Shown one piece after another: positions 6,495-16,700 of a stretch of DNA of 53,333 bases (its first letter is position 1; the number at the start of each line of letters is the position of its first letter). Under the pieces are notes generated by a model. The model saw only the letters and a program-made list of their open reading frames with translations, did no database searches and was not told the DNA's origin. Origin of the DNA: JANJTY01 sp038257155 (GTDB taxonomy: Bacteria; Pseudomonadota; Gammaproteobacteria; Xanthomonadales; Xanthomonadaceae); contig JBBSJP010000030.1 in NCBI GenBank assembly GCA_038257155.1, forward strand, positions 1 through 53,333. The letters run 5' to 3'. Both the position numbers and the translations under genes were made by a program.

Positions 6495-7964
6495 TCAGAT
6501 GCCGACTCGGTCCAGCAGCCACTGGGTCAGCAGGCCGACTGGTCGGCCGGTGGCCATGCCTTTGCGGCCTTCTTCAGAGCCTGAGCCGGCGATGTCGAGG
6601 TGGGCCCAGCGCTGGCCTTCGGCGAAGCGTGACAGGAAGCAGCCGGCAGTGATGGCGCCGGCCCAGCGCCCGCCGATGTTGTAGACGTCGGCGAAGCTGG
6701 AATCCAGCAAGGGCTGGTAGTCGTCCCACAGCGGCAGGCGCCAGGCGCGGTCATGCGCATGTTCGCCGGCGCGCAGCAGTTCCGCGGCGAGTTCATCGTT
6801 CTTGCTCATCAGGCCAGTCGCCACTTTTCCCAGCGCGATCATGCAGGCGCCGGTGAGGGTGGCAACATCGACAATGGCGGCAGGCTCGAAGCGCTGCACA
6901 TAGGTCAGCGCATCGCACAGGATCAGGCGGCCTTCCGCGTCGGTATTGCCTACCTCGATGGTCTTGCCCGACATCGACGTAAGTACGTCAGACGGACGAT
7001 AGGCGTTGCCGTCGATCATGTTCTCGACTGCCACAGCGACTGCCACCAGATTTACCGGGAGCTTCAGCTTCACGGCAGTCAAGAAGGTGCCGATGACGGT
7101 AGCGGCACCACACATGTCGAACTTCATTTCCTCGATGCCGCCCTGCACCTTGAGGTTCACGCCGCCGGTGTCGAAGGTGATGCCCTTGCCGACCAGCGCA
7201 TACGGCTTGGCGTCGCCGGCGCCGTTCCAGCGCAGCACGATCAGCTTGGGCGGGTTGGCCGAGCCCCGCGCAACTGCCAGCAGCGAACCCATGCCCAGGG
7301 CCTCCATATCGGCCCGATCCAGCACTTCGCAGTTCGCGCCAGGATGCTCGGCGGCGAGCTTCTGGGCCTGTTCGGCGAGGTAGGCCGGGTTGCAGATGTT
7401 GGGCGGCAGATTGCCCAGTTCCCTTGCCAGTTGCACACCGGCGGCCAGTGCTTCGGCCTGCTGCAGCGCCGTGTCGCTTTCACCCGCAACGCACAGTTCG
7501 CTCAGTCCCTGACTGTTTCCAGACTTGCGCGTGGCGGTGTAGCGGTAGCAGGCGTGTGAGCCCAGCACGAGCGTCTGGCAAAGCGCCCAGTCGCGGCTAC
7601 GGCCGGGAATGGCGATATCCGGCAAGGTGCTGAGCGCGCGCCGCGCCGCGCCATTGGCAAGCGCTTTGGCCGATTCGGTGGCGGCTTTGACGAATGCGGA
7701 TACTGAATATTCCTCGGCCTTGCCCAGGCCCACGGCAAGCACGCGGGCGGCGGCAATGCCGGGCAAACCGAGCAGCAGGCTGGTACGGCCACACTTGCCG
7801 CTGACGTCACCGCTGGCCTGCAGGCGCGAAATGCTCCCCGAACTGGCGGCGTCGAGCGCCGCGGTGGTCGCAGGCAAGGGTCCGCTTTCGAACAGTCCGA
7901 CGATGACGGTATCGCCGTCAAAACTGGCAGGGGCGGCGGTGCTCAGGGAGAACTTCAGGCTCAT
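6495..7964 (-). CDS. pepA: Leucyl aminopeptidase (cytosol aminopeptidase, M17 family)
   Basis: 489-residue M17 metallopeptidase that removes N-terminal residues from peptides. The C-terminal catalytic domain has the metal/catalytic motifs VGKGITFDTGG (Lys at about 260), FDMCGAA and the family signature NTDAEGRL (about 338-345). The start is taken at MSLKFSLS because the family begins there; a further 13 in-frame codons upstream carry no ribosome binding site. It is divergent from lptFG, the conserved arrangement in gammaproteobacteria, and upstream of holC. In E. coli PepA is also a DNA-binding accessory factor for Xer recombination; a xerD gene lies about 4 kb away here, though that may be coincidence. 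Confidence 0.93.
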   Translation of the reverse strand: MSLKFSLSTAAPASFDGDTVIVGLFESGPLPATTAALDAASSGSISRLQASGDVSGKCGRTSLLLGLPGIAAARVLAVGLGKAEEYSVSAFVKAATESAKALANGAARRALSTLPDIAIPGRSRDWALCQTLVLGSHACYRYTATRKSGNSQGLSELCVAGESDTALQQAEALAAGVQLARELGNLPPNICNPAYLAEQAQKLAAEHPGANCEVLDRADMEALGMGSLLAVARGSANPPKLIVLRWNGAGDAKPYALVGKGITFDTGGVNLKVQGGIEEMKFDMCGAATVIGTFLTAVKLKLPVNLVAVAVAVENMIDGNAYRPSDVLTSMSGKTIEVGNTDAEGRLILCDALTYVQRFEPAAIVDVATLTGACMIALGKVATGLMSKNDELAAELLRAGEHAHDRAWRLPLWDDYQPLLDSSFADVYNIGGRWAGAITAGCFLSRFAEGQRWAHLDIAGSGSEEGRKGMATGRPVGLLTQWLLDRVGI

Positions 7965-8129
7965 GACGTGGATTTCCGTACAATCAGGCCCGCTCCGCTG
8001 CACTGCGGCGGAGCTGGCAAACAGGCTGGGGATTCAGGTCGCACTGCGCGCGGCCTTGGCCCTCAAGCATACCAGCCCGACTTCAAGGCTCCGCGAAACC
8101 ACGTTGGCGTGGTTCTTGGCTCTTAGTGA

Positions 8130-9209
8130 ATGAACCGCATCGACCGCTACCTGCTGCGCGAACTCTGGCTGACCTATGGCGCCACCCTGACGGTGCTGTT
8201 GATGGTCAGCATGAGCGGACTGATGGCCGATCTGCTGTCGCGCATCGCGAGCGGCAAGGTTCCGGCCAGTTTGCTGTTGTCCCAGCTTGGCCTGCGACTG
8301 GTCGACGTATTGCCCATGATGCTGCCCCTGGCTCTGTTCATCGCCGTCTTGATGGCGTTTTCACGGCTCTATCGCGACAGCGAAATGGCCGTGCTGGCGG
8401 CGGCCGGTTTCGGCCCCGTGCGTCTGCTGCGCCCTGTGGCAGGTCTGGTCCTGCCGGTGGCCTTGCTGGTTGGCGCGACCTCCCTGGTGCTGGCGCCGGC
8501 TGCATTGCGTGTGTCCAAGGACATGATCGACACCGCCAACAAATCACTCTTGGTTGCGGGTCTGGAGCCGGGTCGTTTCGTGGAGCTGCCTGGTCGCCAC
8601 AGCGTGGTGTATCTGGCCGACATGAGTCCCGATGGCAGCGAGTTCCGCCGCCTGTTCGTTGCGGCCGAACGTGACGGACGCATCGACATCATCACCGCGG
8701 AAGCCGGCGAGCTGTATTCCGAGTCGCTGGGTGAAGAGCGCTATCTGGGCCTCACCCGGGGCTTCCGGGCCGAAGGTGCCATCGGACAGGACGATTTCCG
8801 CATGATGCGGTTCGAGCGCAACGACATCCGCGTGCCCGACAGTGAGCCTGCCAGCGTGGGTGCCTCCGAACGCCGTGATCGTTTGCCCGACCTGTTGCGG
8901 CTTCGCAGCCCGGCCGCTACGGCCGAGCTGCACTGGCGCATCGGGGCGCCCCTCGCGACAGTGTTGCTCGGGCTGCTGGCCTTGCCCATGGCCCGCCAGG
9001 CTCCGCGTGCGGCGCGCTACGGGCGACTGCTGGTGGCCCTGCTCATCTACCTCGTATATCTCAATTTCCTCTTGATCGGTCGTTCCGGTCTTGAAAGCGG
9101 CTGGGTTCCTGCGCTGCTGGGGCTGTGGTGGGTGCATCTGCCGATCCTGGCCATTGGCCTGGCGCTGTTCTGGGGCCAGCAACGCCCATACCGGTTGCAG
9201 CGCGCATGA
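8130..9209 (+). CDS. lptF: LPS export ABC transporter permease LptF
   Basis: 359-residue inner-membrane subunit of the LptB2FG complex that extracts lipopolysaccharide from the inner membrane. It begins with the family-typical MNRIDRYLLRELW; hydrophobic segments lie at about 16-38, 58-80 and 100-125, then a periplasmic beta-jellyroll region (about 130-265), then three more membrane segments at 270-350. It overlaps lptG by four bases (ATGA). The 165-base gap to the divergent pepA holds the promoters for both. Confidence 0.92.
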   Translation: MNRIDRYLLRELWLTYGATLTVLLMVSMSGLMADLLSRIASGKVPASLLLSQLGLRLVDVLPMMLPLALFIAVLMAFSRLYRDSEMAVLAAAGFGPVRLLRPVAGLVLPVALLVGATSLVLAPAALRVSKDMIDTANKSLLVAGLEPGRFVELPGRHSVVYLADMSPDGSEFRRLFVAAERDGRIDIITAEAGELYSESLGEERYLGLTRGFRAEGAIGQDDFRMMRFERNDIRVPDSEPASVGASERRDRLPDLLRLRSPAATAELHWRIGAPLATVLLGLLALPMARQAPRAARYGRLLVALLIYLVYLNFLLIGRSGLESGWVPALLGLWWVHLPILAIGLALFWGQQRPYRLQRA

Positions 9210-10303
9210 GGGCCATGCTGCGACGTTCCGACTGGCTGATCGCCAGCACCGTGCTGGGAGCCATCGGGCTGACCTGGGCCGTGTTGCTGGGCTTTGATCT
9301 GGTAACCGCCTTTGCCGGCAAGCTGGATGACGTCGGCGAAGGCGACTTCAGCGTGAACACGGCCTTGCTCTACTCGCTCTACACCTTGCCGCGGCGCGCC
9401 TACGAACTGTTCCCGCATGTCGCCCTGATCGGCTGCATCATGGGGCTTGGCTCACTGGCCGCAAGCTCGGAGTTGACCGCATTGCGCGCCGCTGGCCTGT
9501 CGCGCACACGCATCTGCCTGGCGGCCGGCCTCGCCGTACTGGTGCTCACCCTTGTCATGGTGATTTCGGGCGAGACCCTCGGGCCGGCAGGCGAACGACG
9601 CGCGCAGGCTGAAACGGTAGCCGCGAAAACGCAGGATCTGGTGGTGGCGAGTTGGTCGGGACTCTGGGCGCGTGAGGACGATACCTTCCTCAATGCCAAG
9701 CGCGGCACCGTACGTGGCACGGGACCGGAAGCGTATGTCGAGCTCACCGAGGTGCGACTGTTTTCCTTCGATCCGGGCGGACGGCTGGCATCGCTTTCGG
9801 TCGCGACGCGGGCCGAGCATCGCGACGGCCAGTGGCAGCTTTTCGATGTTCGCCGCACGCGGTTCCTGGAACGCAGTGCGGTTTCAGAAACCGCCGAGCG
9901 CGAAGCCTGGGACTCCCAGCTTTCGCCCGAACTGCTCAATCTCAGCGTGATCCGGCCGCGTCACCTGTCGATGCATGATATCCAGACCAGTCTTGACTAC
10001 ATGCGCCGCAATCAACTCGACGAAGGGCAGTTCGCAGCCGCCTTCTGGGCGCGTATCTTCTATCCGGTGAACGCGCTGGTGCTGAGCCTGGCGGTCATGC
10101 CCTTCGCCTTTGGCACGCTTCGTTCCGGCGGCTTTGGAAAGCGCCTGTTTCTGGGCATTGCGCTGGGACTGGGTTACTTCTTCGCACAGCGCCTGGCACT
10201 GAATACGGCCCAGGTGTACAGCCTCGACCTGCGCATGGCCAATGCCCTGCCGCCCCTGCTGCTGGCGGTCAGCAGCTGGCTGTACTTCCGCCGCACGCAA
10301 TGA
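9206..10303 (+). CDS. lptG: LPS export ABC transporter permease LptG
   Basis: 365-residue partner of LptF in LptB2FG. The start ATG overlaps the lptF stop (ATGA); a longer open frame upstream lies inside lptF and was rejected. Membrane segments near 8-30, 60-80 and 95-115, a periplasmic domain at about 120-265 and three membrane segments at 272-360 match LptG. The SVIRPRHLSMHDI-like stretch before the second membrane block is also typical. The ATPase lptB is not in the window, as is usual. Confidence 0.92.
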   Translation: MRAMLRRSDWLIASTVLGAIGLTWAVLLGFDLVTAFAGKLDDVGEGDFSVNTALLYSLYTLPRRAYELFPHVALIGCIMGLGSLAASSELTALRAAGLSRTRICLAAGLAVLVLTLVMVISGETLGPAGERRAQAETVAAKTQDLVVASWSGLWAREDDTFLNAKRGTVRGTGPEAYVELTEVRLFSFDPGGRLASLSVATRAEHRDGQWQLFDVRRTRFLERSAVSETAEREAWDSQLSPELLNLSVIRPRHLSMHDIQTSLDYMRRNQLDEGQFAAAFWARIFYPVNALVLSLAVMPFAFGTLRSGGFGKRLFLGIALGLGYFFAQRLALNTAQVYSLDLRMANALPPLLLAVSSWLYFRRTQ

Positions 10304-10316
10304 CGGTAAATCACCC

Positions 10317-11309
10317 ATGAGCACGAGCGATCGTGCGGCATCCTGGTCGCGCTATTGGGCCAGTGGCAGCGCCGCCGCCAGCAGCGATGCATCGTCCGGC
10401 GTTCACGCAGGCCCGGTGAGTGCGTTTTGGCGGGACAGTTTTGCCGCAATCGGTCCGACCCAGCGCGTGCTGGATCTGGGTACAGGCAATGGGCCCCTGC
10501 TGCGCGGACTGCTGCAGCAGCGCACCCACGCGGTGCAGCCGATGCCCCGGGTGGACGCCGTGGACCTGGCGGAACTCAACGCGGCCTGGTTGGCCGATTA
10601 CCCGCCTGACATGGCCGAGCAGGTGCATCTGCATTCGGCGGTGCACATGGAGGCGCTGCCATTCGACGCCGCGAGCTTCGATTGGGTGATCAGCCAGTAC
10701 GGATTCGAGTACGCCGAACCGCGCTCGGCGGCGTGCGAGTTGCTGCGTGTGATTCGCCCCGACGGGCGTGTCCGGATGCTCCTGCACCATGCGGATTCAC
10801 GCCTGGTGACGGTGGCGCACGAGGAAGCTGCGCACATTCACTGGCTGCTCTCCGGATCCGGCCTCGTGGATCTGGCGCGCGGCATGGCAAGGCCGCTGGC
10901 ACAGGCTGGCACTCCCGCCGGACGCGCGGCGCTGGCGGGTGACGCGGCGGCAAACACGCTGCGGCAGCAATTCAATCTGGCGATGCAGGCGCTGGAGCAA
11001 CGCGCTTCGGGCAGTCCGGTGCCGGACGCCCTGCTGGAGGCACGCGATGGACTTGCTGCGGCGCTCGCGCGGGCGCCCGGTCAGGGCGAGGCTGCCGCTC
11101 TGGCGGCGATCGCCGAACTGGCACAGGCACTGGACGACGCGGCGCTGCGACTCGCCGAACTGCAGTCGCATGCACTGGATGAGGCGGGCATTCGCAGCCT
11201 GCTTGAGCTGCTCGGGGATACCCCACTGCGCCGCGTTACCGCTGAGCCGATTCATCATGCGCACGGCGCATTGATGGGCTGGGCCTTGCGTCTGGATCCT
11301 CAGGCCTGA
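10317..11309 (+). CDS. Class I SAM-dependent methyltransferase
   Basis: 330 residues. SAM-binding motif I is LDLGTGNG at about 57-64, the acidic residue after strand beta2 is in VDAVDLAEL, and the post-motif segment FDWVISQYGFEYA is a Methyltransf_11-type motif III region. The C-terminal ~150 residues are alanine-rich, helical and not recognised. The substrate is unknown. It starts 13 bases after lptG, so it is probably in the same transcript. Its stop codon directly abuts the stop of the convergent RDD gene (TGATCA), leaving no intergenic base. Confidence 0.8.
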   Translation: MSTSDRAASWSRYWASGSAAASSDASSGVHAGPVSAFWRDSFAAIGPTQRVLDLGTGNGPLLRGLLQQRTHAVQPMPRVDAVDLAELNAAWLADYPPDMAEQVHLHSAVHMEALPFDAASFDWVISQYGFEYAEPRSAACELLRVIRPDGRVRMLLHHADSRLVTVAHEEAAHIHWLLSGSGLVDLARGMARPLAQAGTPAGRAALAGDAAANTLRQQFNLAMQALEQRASGSPVPDALLEARDGLAAALARAPGQGEAAALAAIAELAQALDDAALRLAELQSHALDEAGIRSLLELLGDTPLRRVTAEPIHHAHGALMGWALRLDPQA

Positions 11310-11768
11310 TCAGGCGACGGGCAGCGGCATCCGTACCAGCACGGTGCGCGACGCCATATCGTGCCAGGTGCGGCGCTGCGGGTCGAAGAGCGACCACAGA
11401 TAACCGAGACCGGCAGGCAGCCAGGACAGCCCAGCCACCAGGAAACGCAGGTGCAGGGCGCCAAGCGGTGGGGCCCGGCCATGTTCATCGAGCACGCGCA
11501 TGCGCCATGCGCGCATTCCCAGGGTTTGCCCACCGCGTCCCCAGGACAACAGGAAGTAGGCGTAACTTGCGCCCAGCAGCAGGGCAAGCTGCAGCCACGC
11601 CCCAAGACTTGCAGGGGCGGGCGCGGCACCGCCATTCAGGGCCACGCCGATCACGCCGCAGGCGAACCAGATGCCGGCGAGCGGAAACAGGTCGTAGATG
11701 ATTGCGGCGAGGCGCCACTGCAACCCGGCGGGAGTGGCACAAGCGTTGGCAGAGTCCATGGTTTCCAT
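11310..11768 (-). CDS. RDD family membrane protein
   Basis: 152-residue inner-membrane protein with an RDD domain: the first helix carries RLAAIIYD (about 19-26), where the conserved Arg and Asp of the family lie, and the C-terminal part has LFDPQRRTWHDMASRT, the second hallmark. Three hydrophobic segments. The function of RDD proteins is poorly defined (some are Na+/H+ antiporter-like). It is divergent from xerD with a 39-base gap. Confidence 0.8.
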   Translation of the reverse strand: METMDSANACATPAGLQWRLAAIIYDLFPLAGIWFACGVIGVALNGGAAPAPASLGAWLQLALLLGASYAYFLLSWGRGGQTLGMRAWRMRVLDEHGRAPPLGALHLRFLVAGLSWLPAGLGYLWSLFDPQRRTWHDMASRTVLVRMPLPVA

Positions 11769-11807
11769 AGCGACGAAGGATAGCCGGATGCGGCATGCTG
11801 GTGCGGC

Positions 11808-12758
11808 ATGAAAGCCAGCATTGCCGACCGTCGCGCCGCCACTCGCAGCCTTCCGCCGCTGCCCGAGCAGGAGGCGACGTGTATTGCCGATTTCATCGAG
11901 CGGTTGTGGGCCGAGCAGGGGCTCTCACGCAACACCCTGGACGCCTATCGCCGGGATCTGGAGTTGCTGGCTCGCTGGCTGCTCGGCCGACGGCGTGGGC
12001 TGCTCAATGCGGCGCGCGCCGATCTGTTCGATTTCCTGGCACTGCGCCGCGATCAAGGTTACGCAGCGCGCAGCAATGCCCGCCTGCTCTCGGCGCTACG
12101 CCAGTTCTACGCCCAGCAGCTGCGCGCTGGCCGGCTTGAGACCGATCCCAGTGCCCTGCTTGAGTCGCCGCGCCTGGCGCGTTCGCTGCCCAAGGCCATG
12201 TCGGAAGCCCAGGTTGAAGCCCTGCTGGCCGCGCCGGACGTGGAAACCGTGTCCGGTCTGCGGGACCGGGCAATGCTGGAGTTGATGTACGCCACCGGAC
12301 TTCGAGTCAGCGAGCTGGTTGGAATGGCGGCCGGTCAGCTCAATCTGCGACAGGGTGTGCTGCGTGTGCTGGGCAAGGGCGGCAAGGAGCGCCTGGTTCC
12401 ATTGGGAGACGAGGCGGCGCACTGGGTTGGCCGCTTCCTGAGCGAGGCCAGGCCGCAGCTGACTGGCAAACGGCAGCCCACCACGCTGTTTCTCGGCCCG
12501 CGAGGCGGACCGCTGGGCCGTCAGCAGTTCTGGCTTCTGGTCAAGCGTCATGCGCTCACCGCTGGCATCGATCCGACTGGCGTCAGTCCGCACGGGCTGC
12601 GACACAGCTTTGCCACGCACCTGCTCAATCATGGCGCCGATCTGCGCGCCCTGCAGATGATCCTGGGACACGCCAGCCTGTCCACCACGCAGATCTACAC
12701 CATGGTTGCCAAGGAAGGCCTGCGACGGCTGCTGCAGCAGCATCATCCGCGCGGCTGA
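11808..12758 (+). CDS. xerD: Tyrosine recombinase XerD
   Basis: 316-residue site-specific recombinase that with XerC resolves chromosome dimers at dif. N-terminal SAM-like DNA-binding domain at about 22-110, catalytic domain at 130-310 with the complete set Arg166 (GLRVSE), Lys193 (GKGGKER), His262 and Arg265 (PHGLRHSF), His288 (LGHAS) and nucleophile Tyr297 (QIYTMV). Placement next to dsbC matches the xerD-dsbC order of many gammaproteobacteria. No dif site was recognised in the window. XerC is the main alternative, but the dsbC neighbour favours XerD. Confidence 0.9.
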   Translation: MKASIADRRAATRSLPPLPEQEATCIADFIERLWAEQGLSRNTLDAYRRDLELLARWLLGRRRGLLNAARADLFDFLALRRDQGYAARSNARLLSALRQFYAQQLRAGRLETDPSALLESPRLARSLPKAMSEAQVEALLAAPDVETVSGLRDRAMLELMYATGLRVSELVGMAAGQLNLRQGVLRVLGKGGKERLVPLGDEAAHWVGRFLSEARPQLTGKRQPTTLFLGPRGGPLGRQQFWLLVKRHALTAGIDPTGVSPHGLRHSFATHLLNHGADLRALQMILGHASLSTTQIYTMVAKEGLRRLLQQHHPRG

Positions 12759-12775
12759 GACTTGAATTCCCTGCC

Positions 12776-12819
12776 CCGCACGGTCGCGTGTTTCGGTATC
12801 CTCCCCGGCAACCGTGCGG
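12776..12819. repeat. Perfect 9-bp inverted repeat between xerD and dsbC
   Basis: CCGCACGGT (12776-12784) and ACCGTGCGG (12811-12819) are perfect inverted copies separated by 26 bases. There is no T-run, so it is not a standard terminator; it could be an operator-like site or a weak hairpin in the dsbC leader. Function unknown. Confidence 0.4.
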
Positions 12820-12880
12820 AACTTCTTCAGCCTTTCCGCTGTCCGAGCCCTTTGTGCCCACCACTTGTTCAGGAATTCCC

Positions 12881-13606
12881 ATGATCCGTACGCTTGTCGC
12901 GCTGCTGTTTGGCGCAGTGGTCCTTCCGCTCCACGCCTCAGACGCCAATATCCGTGCCGCGATCGAGACCCTGGTACCGAACGCCAAGATCGACAGCATT
13001 GCCGAGGCGGTCGTGCCGGGACTTTTCGAGGTCATTCTCGATGGCCAGATCGTGTATGTCAGCCAGGACGGCAAGTACCTGGTGCAGGGCAGCCTGTTCG
13101 ATATCGCCAACAAGGTTGACGTGACCGAACAGACCCGCGCAGGCATCCGCACCAAGGCGCTGCGAAGCATCCCCAAGGATCAGCGCATCGTCTTCGGCCC
13201 GGAGAATCCCAAGCACACGCTGACCGTTTACACCGATATTGACTGCGGCTACTGCCGCCGCATGCACCAGCATGTGGAAGAGTTCAGCAAGCTCGGCATC
13301 GCTCTGGAATACGTGTTCTTTCCGCGCTCCGGTCCGGGCACCGAGTCCTGGGACAAGGCCGTGTCGGTGTATTGCGCCGATGATCGTCGCGTCGCCCTGA
13401 CCAACGCCAAGGCGGGCCAGCCGGTCGTGCCAAAGACCTGCGCGAATCCGATCGAAGAGCATTTCGCCCTGGGTTCGAAAGTTGGGGTAAACGGAACGCC
13501 CGCCGTGTTCACCCAGGACGGCACCCAGGTAGGTGGTTATTCGCCACCCGAGCAGTTGCTCCAGCGTCTCGATGAGCTGGCCGCAAAGAAGCTCGCCGCC
13601 AAGTAA
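12881..13606 (+). CDS. dsbC: Thiol:disulfide interchange protein DsbC
   Basis: 241-residue periplasmic disulfide isomerase. Signal peptide at about 1-19 (ends LHAS), N-terminal dimerisation domain 20-90, thioredoxin-fold domain from about 105 with active site CGYC at 122-125 and the cis-proline loop GVNGTPAVF. Two further cysteines (VYCADD and KTCANP) match the structural disulfide of DsbC. The start ATG is preceded by AGGAA at 12871-12875; a 31-codon upstream extension in the same frame lacks such a site and would bury the signal peptide. It probably helps fold secreted T2SS substrates and cysteine-bearing surface proteins. Confidence 0.9.
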   Translation: MIRTLVALLFGAVVLPLHASDANIRAAIETLVPNAKIDSIAEAVVPGLFEVILDGQIVYVSQDGKYLVQGSLFDIANKVDVTEQTRAGIRTKALRSIPKDQRIVFGPENPKHTLTVYTDIDCGYCRRMHQHVEEFSKLGIALEYVFFPRSGPGTESWDKAVSVYCADDRRVALTNAKAGQPVVPKTCANPIEEHFALGSKVGVNGTPAVFTQDGTQVGGYSPPEQLLQRLDELAAKKLAAK

Positions 13607-13617
13607 GGCCAGCAGGG

Positions 13618-13650
13618 GCGGAGCAAACCGAAGCAGGTTTGCCCCGCTTT
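13618..13650 (+). terminator. Probable terminator after dsbC
   Basis: Stem GCGGAGCAAACC (13618-13629) pairs with GGTTTGCCCCGC (13636-13647) with one mismatch; the loop is GAAGCA and three T residues follow. It lies 12 bases after the dsbC stop and 58 bases before purL. The short T-run makes it a weak intrinsic terminator. A TATCAT hexamer at 13654-13659 just beyond could serve as the -10 of purL, but no good -35 was seen. Confidence 0.5.
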
Positions 13651-13707
13651 GGCTATCATTCGCGCCCCGCTCCGGGCGTTGCCCGGCGACCGCCATCAGG
13701 GACTCGG

Positions 13708-16700
13708 ATGATTGTTTTACAGGGCGCCTCCGCGCTGTCGCCGTTTCGACGCGAGCGGCTGGTGCGGCGTTTGACGAATGCGGCGCCTGGTTTCGGCCTG
13801 AGCGCCTGCGAGTTTGTCTACTTCGTGAAGGCCGAGGCTGGCGCCGAACCTGATCGAGCAAGTCTGATGCGTATCCTTCAGGCCGGGCCTGCGGCGACCC
13901 TGCAGAACGCCTGCCTGTACGTGATCCCCCGTCTGGGTACGCTCAGCCCCTGGGCCAGCAAGGCGACCGAGATTTTGCGCGGGGTGGGGTTGCCGGTGCA
14001 CCGGGTGGAGCGCGGCCTGCGTTATGCGTTCGAGTCGCTGCCGGTTGCGCAGTCGCCTGAGCATGCCGCGCTTGCCCGGCTGCTCTTCGATCCCATGACC
14101 CAGTCGCTGGTGTCGTCCAGCGAAGACGCTGAATCGCTGTTTGTTTCGCCCTCTGCGGGCTCGCTTGGTCACATCGCACTGGATGCGCTGGAATCAGCCA
14201 ATGCCGCGCTCGGCCTGGCGCTGTCCGAGGACGAGATCGCCTACCTGCGCGCGCGCTATGTAGAACTGGGGCGTGATCCGACCGATGCCGAACTGATGAT
14301 GTTCGCGCAGGCCAACTCGGAACATTGCCGGCACAAGATCTTCAATGCGGATTACCGCATTGATGGCGAGAAGCAGCCGCTGTCGCTGTTCCGCATGATC
14401 CGCAATACCCACGCGGTGTCGCCGCAGCTCACCCTGACCGCCTACAAAGACAACGCCGCCGTAATCGAAGGCTTCGCCGCGGCGCGTTTTCGCCCGCAGG
14501 CCGATGGCGTGTATCGCACGACGCCGGCGCAGGCCTCGGCCTTCGCGATCAAGGTGGAAACCCACAATCACCCGACCGCCATCTCGCCCTTTGCCGGTGC
14601 TGCGACGGGCAGCGGTGGCGAGATTCGCGACGAAGGCGCCACTGGCCGTGGCGGCAAACCGAAGGCCGGCCTGGTGGGGTTTTCGGTCTCGCATCTGCGC
14701 ATTCCCGAACTGACCCAGCCCTGGGAGCATTCCCGGCCCCTGAATCCGCGCATGGCCTCTGCGTTGGAGATCATGACCGACGGCCCGCTTGGCGCGGCTG
14801 CGTTCAACAACGAGTTCGGCCGGCCTGCGCTGACCGGTTATTTCCGCAGCTTCGAGCTGGCCGGCGAGCAGGCTGGGCTGACCCGAGCCTATGACAAACC
14901 GATCATGCTGGCCGGTGGCCTGGGATCGATCGATCGCGAGCAGGTAGAAAAACAGCGCCTGCGACCGGGTGATGCAATCGTGGTACTGGGCGGCCCCGCG
15001 ATGCTGATCGGTCTGGGCGGCGGCGCCGCCAGTTCGGTGGCGTCCGGACAGATTTCCGAAGATCTGGATTTTGCCTCGGTGCAGCGCGACAACCCCGAGA
15101 TGCAGCGACGCTGCCAGGAAGTCATCGATCGCTGCTTTGCGATGGGCGCGGAGAATCCGATCCTCAGCGCGCACGACGTGGGTGCGGGCGGTCTGTCGAA
15201 TGGCATACCCGAGATCCTGCACGATTCCGGCGTGGGTGGGCGCATTGACCTGTCGCGTATTCCGAGTGACGACCCCTCGCTGTCACCGATGCAGTTGTGG
15301 TGCAACGAGGCGCAGGAGCGCTATGTACTTGGCATCGCGGCTGAACACCTCGGTGCATTCGAAGCGATCTGCGCGCGTGAGCGCTGCCCCTATGCCGTGG
15401 TCGGCGAGACGACTGCCGACGAGCAGCTGTTGCTGGCGGACCTGTCGCAGCAGGCCGAGTCCGGCACGGCTGCCATCGACATCCCGCTTGACCTGCTGTT
15501 CGGCAAGGCGCCCAAGGTACTGCGCGATACCGAGCGTCCGCATCCGGAACGCTGGCCGCGTCTGGATACGGCCAGGCTGGACCTGCGCGAAGCAGGCTTG
15601 CGGGTGCTGGCGCATCCCACGGTCGCAGCGAAGAACTTCCTGATCACGATCGGCGACCGCAGCGTCGGTGGTCTGTGCGCGCGTGACCAGATGGTCGGGC
15701 CCTGGCAGGTTCCTGTGGCCGACTGTGCTGTCACGCTGGCCGACTTCACGGGACTGGCTGGCGAAGCCATGGCGGTTGGCGAACGCAGTCCGCTGGCGCT
15801 GATTGATTCGGCCGCGGCGGCGCGCATGGCCGTGGGCGAGGCGCTGACCAATCTGGCGGCTGCGCCGGTCGCGGCGCTGGAGGAGATCAAGCTGTCGGCC
15901 AACTGGATGGCCGCCACCGGTTTCCCCGGTGAGGACGCCCTGCTGTACGACGCCGTGCACGCCGTCGGCATGGCGCTGTGCCCGGCGCTGGACATCAGCA
16001 TTCCGGTCGGCAAGGACTCGCTCTCGATGCAGGCGCGCTGGCAGGCACCCGCAGGCGAACAATTGGCGGTATCGCCGGTTTCGCTGGTGGTGACGGCCTT
16101 TGCGCGCGTCGCCGATGTGCGCCAGACCCTGACTCCCTTGCTGCGGCACGACGTCGACAGCGAGCTGTGGCTGATTGGCCTGGGTGCGGGTCAGCGCCGT
16201 CTTGGTGGCTCGATCCTGGCGCAATGCTACGACGCGTTCGGCGGCACCGTTCCGGATCTGGACGAGCCCGAGCGACTGCGCGACTTCTTCGACATGGTGC
16301 AGGAGGCACGCGCCGACGAACTGCTGCTGGCCTATCACGACCGCTCCGATGGCGGCGCGTTTGCTGCCTTGTGCGAGATGGCCTTTGCCTCGCATCTTGG
16401 CCTCGACATCAGCCTTGATCAGTGGGGCGAAGATCCTTTCCGCACCCTGTTCTGCGAGGAACTGGGCGCCGTGGTGCAGGTGGGCTGCGAGGACCGCGCG
16501 GCGTTTGCCGACCTGATCCAGCGGCATGGACTGACCGCCTGTGCGCAGCGCATCGGTCGCCCGGTGCAGGCGCCGCGCGTACGCATCACCGAGGATCGCC
16601 GCACCCTGGCCGACTGGTCCTGGGAGGAGCTCTTCGACGCCTGGTGGTCGGTGAGTCATGCAATCGCCAAGCGTCGTGACGAGCCCGACTGTGTCGATGA

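Noticed and set aside
7979..7984. TACAAT as -10 of a promoter for lptF
   Set aside because: No -35 match at 16-18 bases; it is also 145 bases from the gene.
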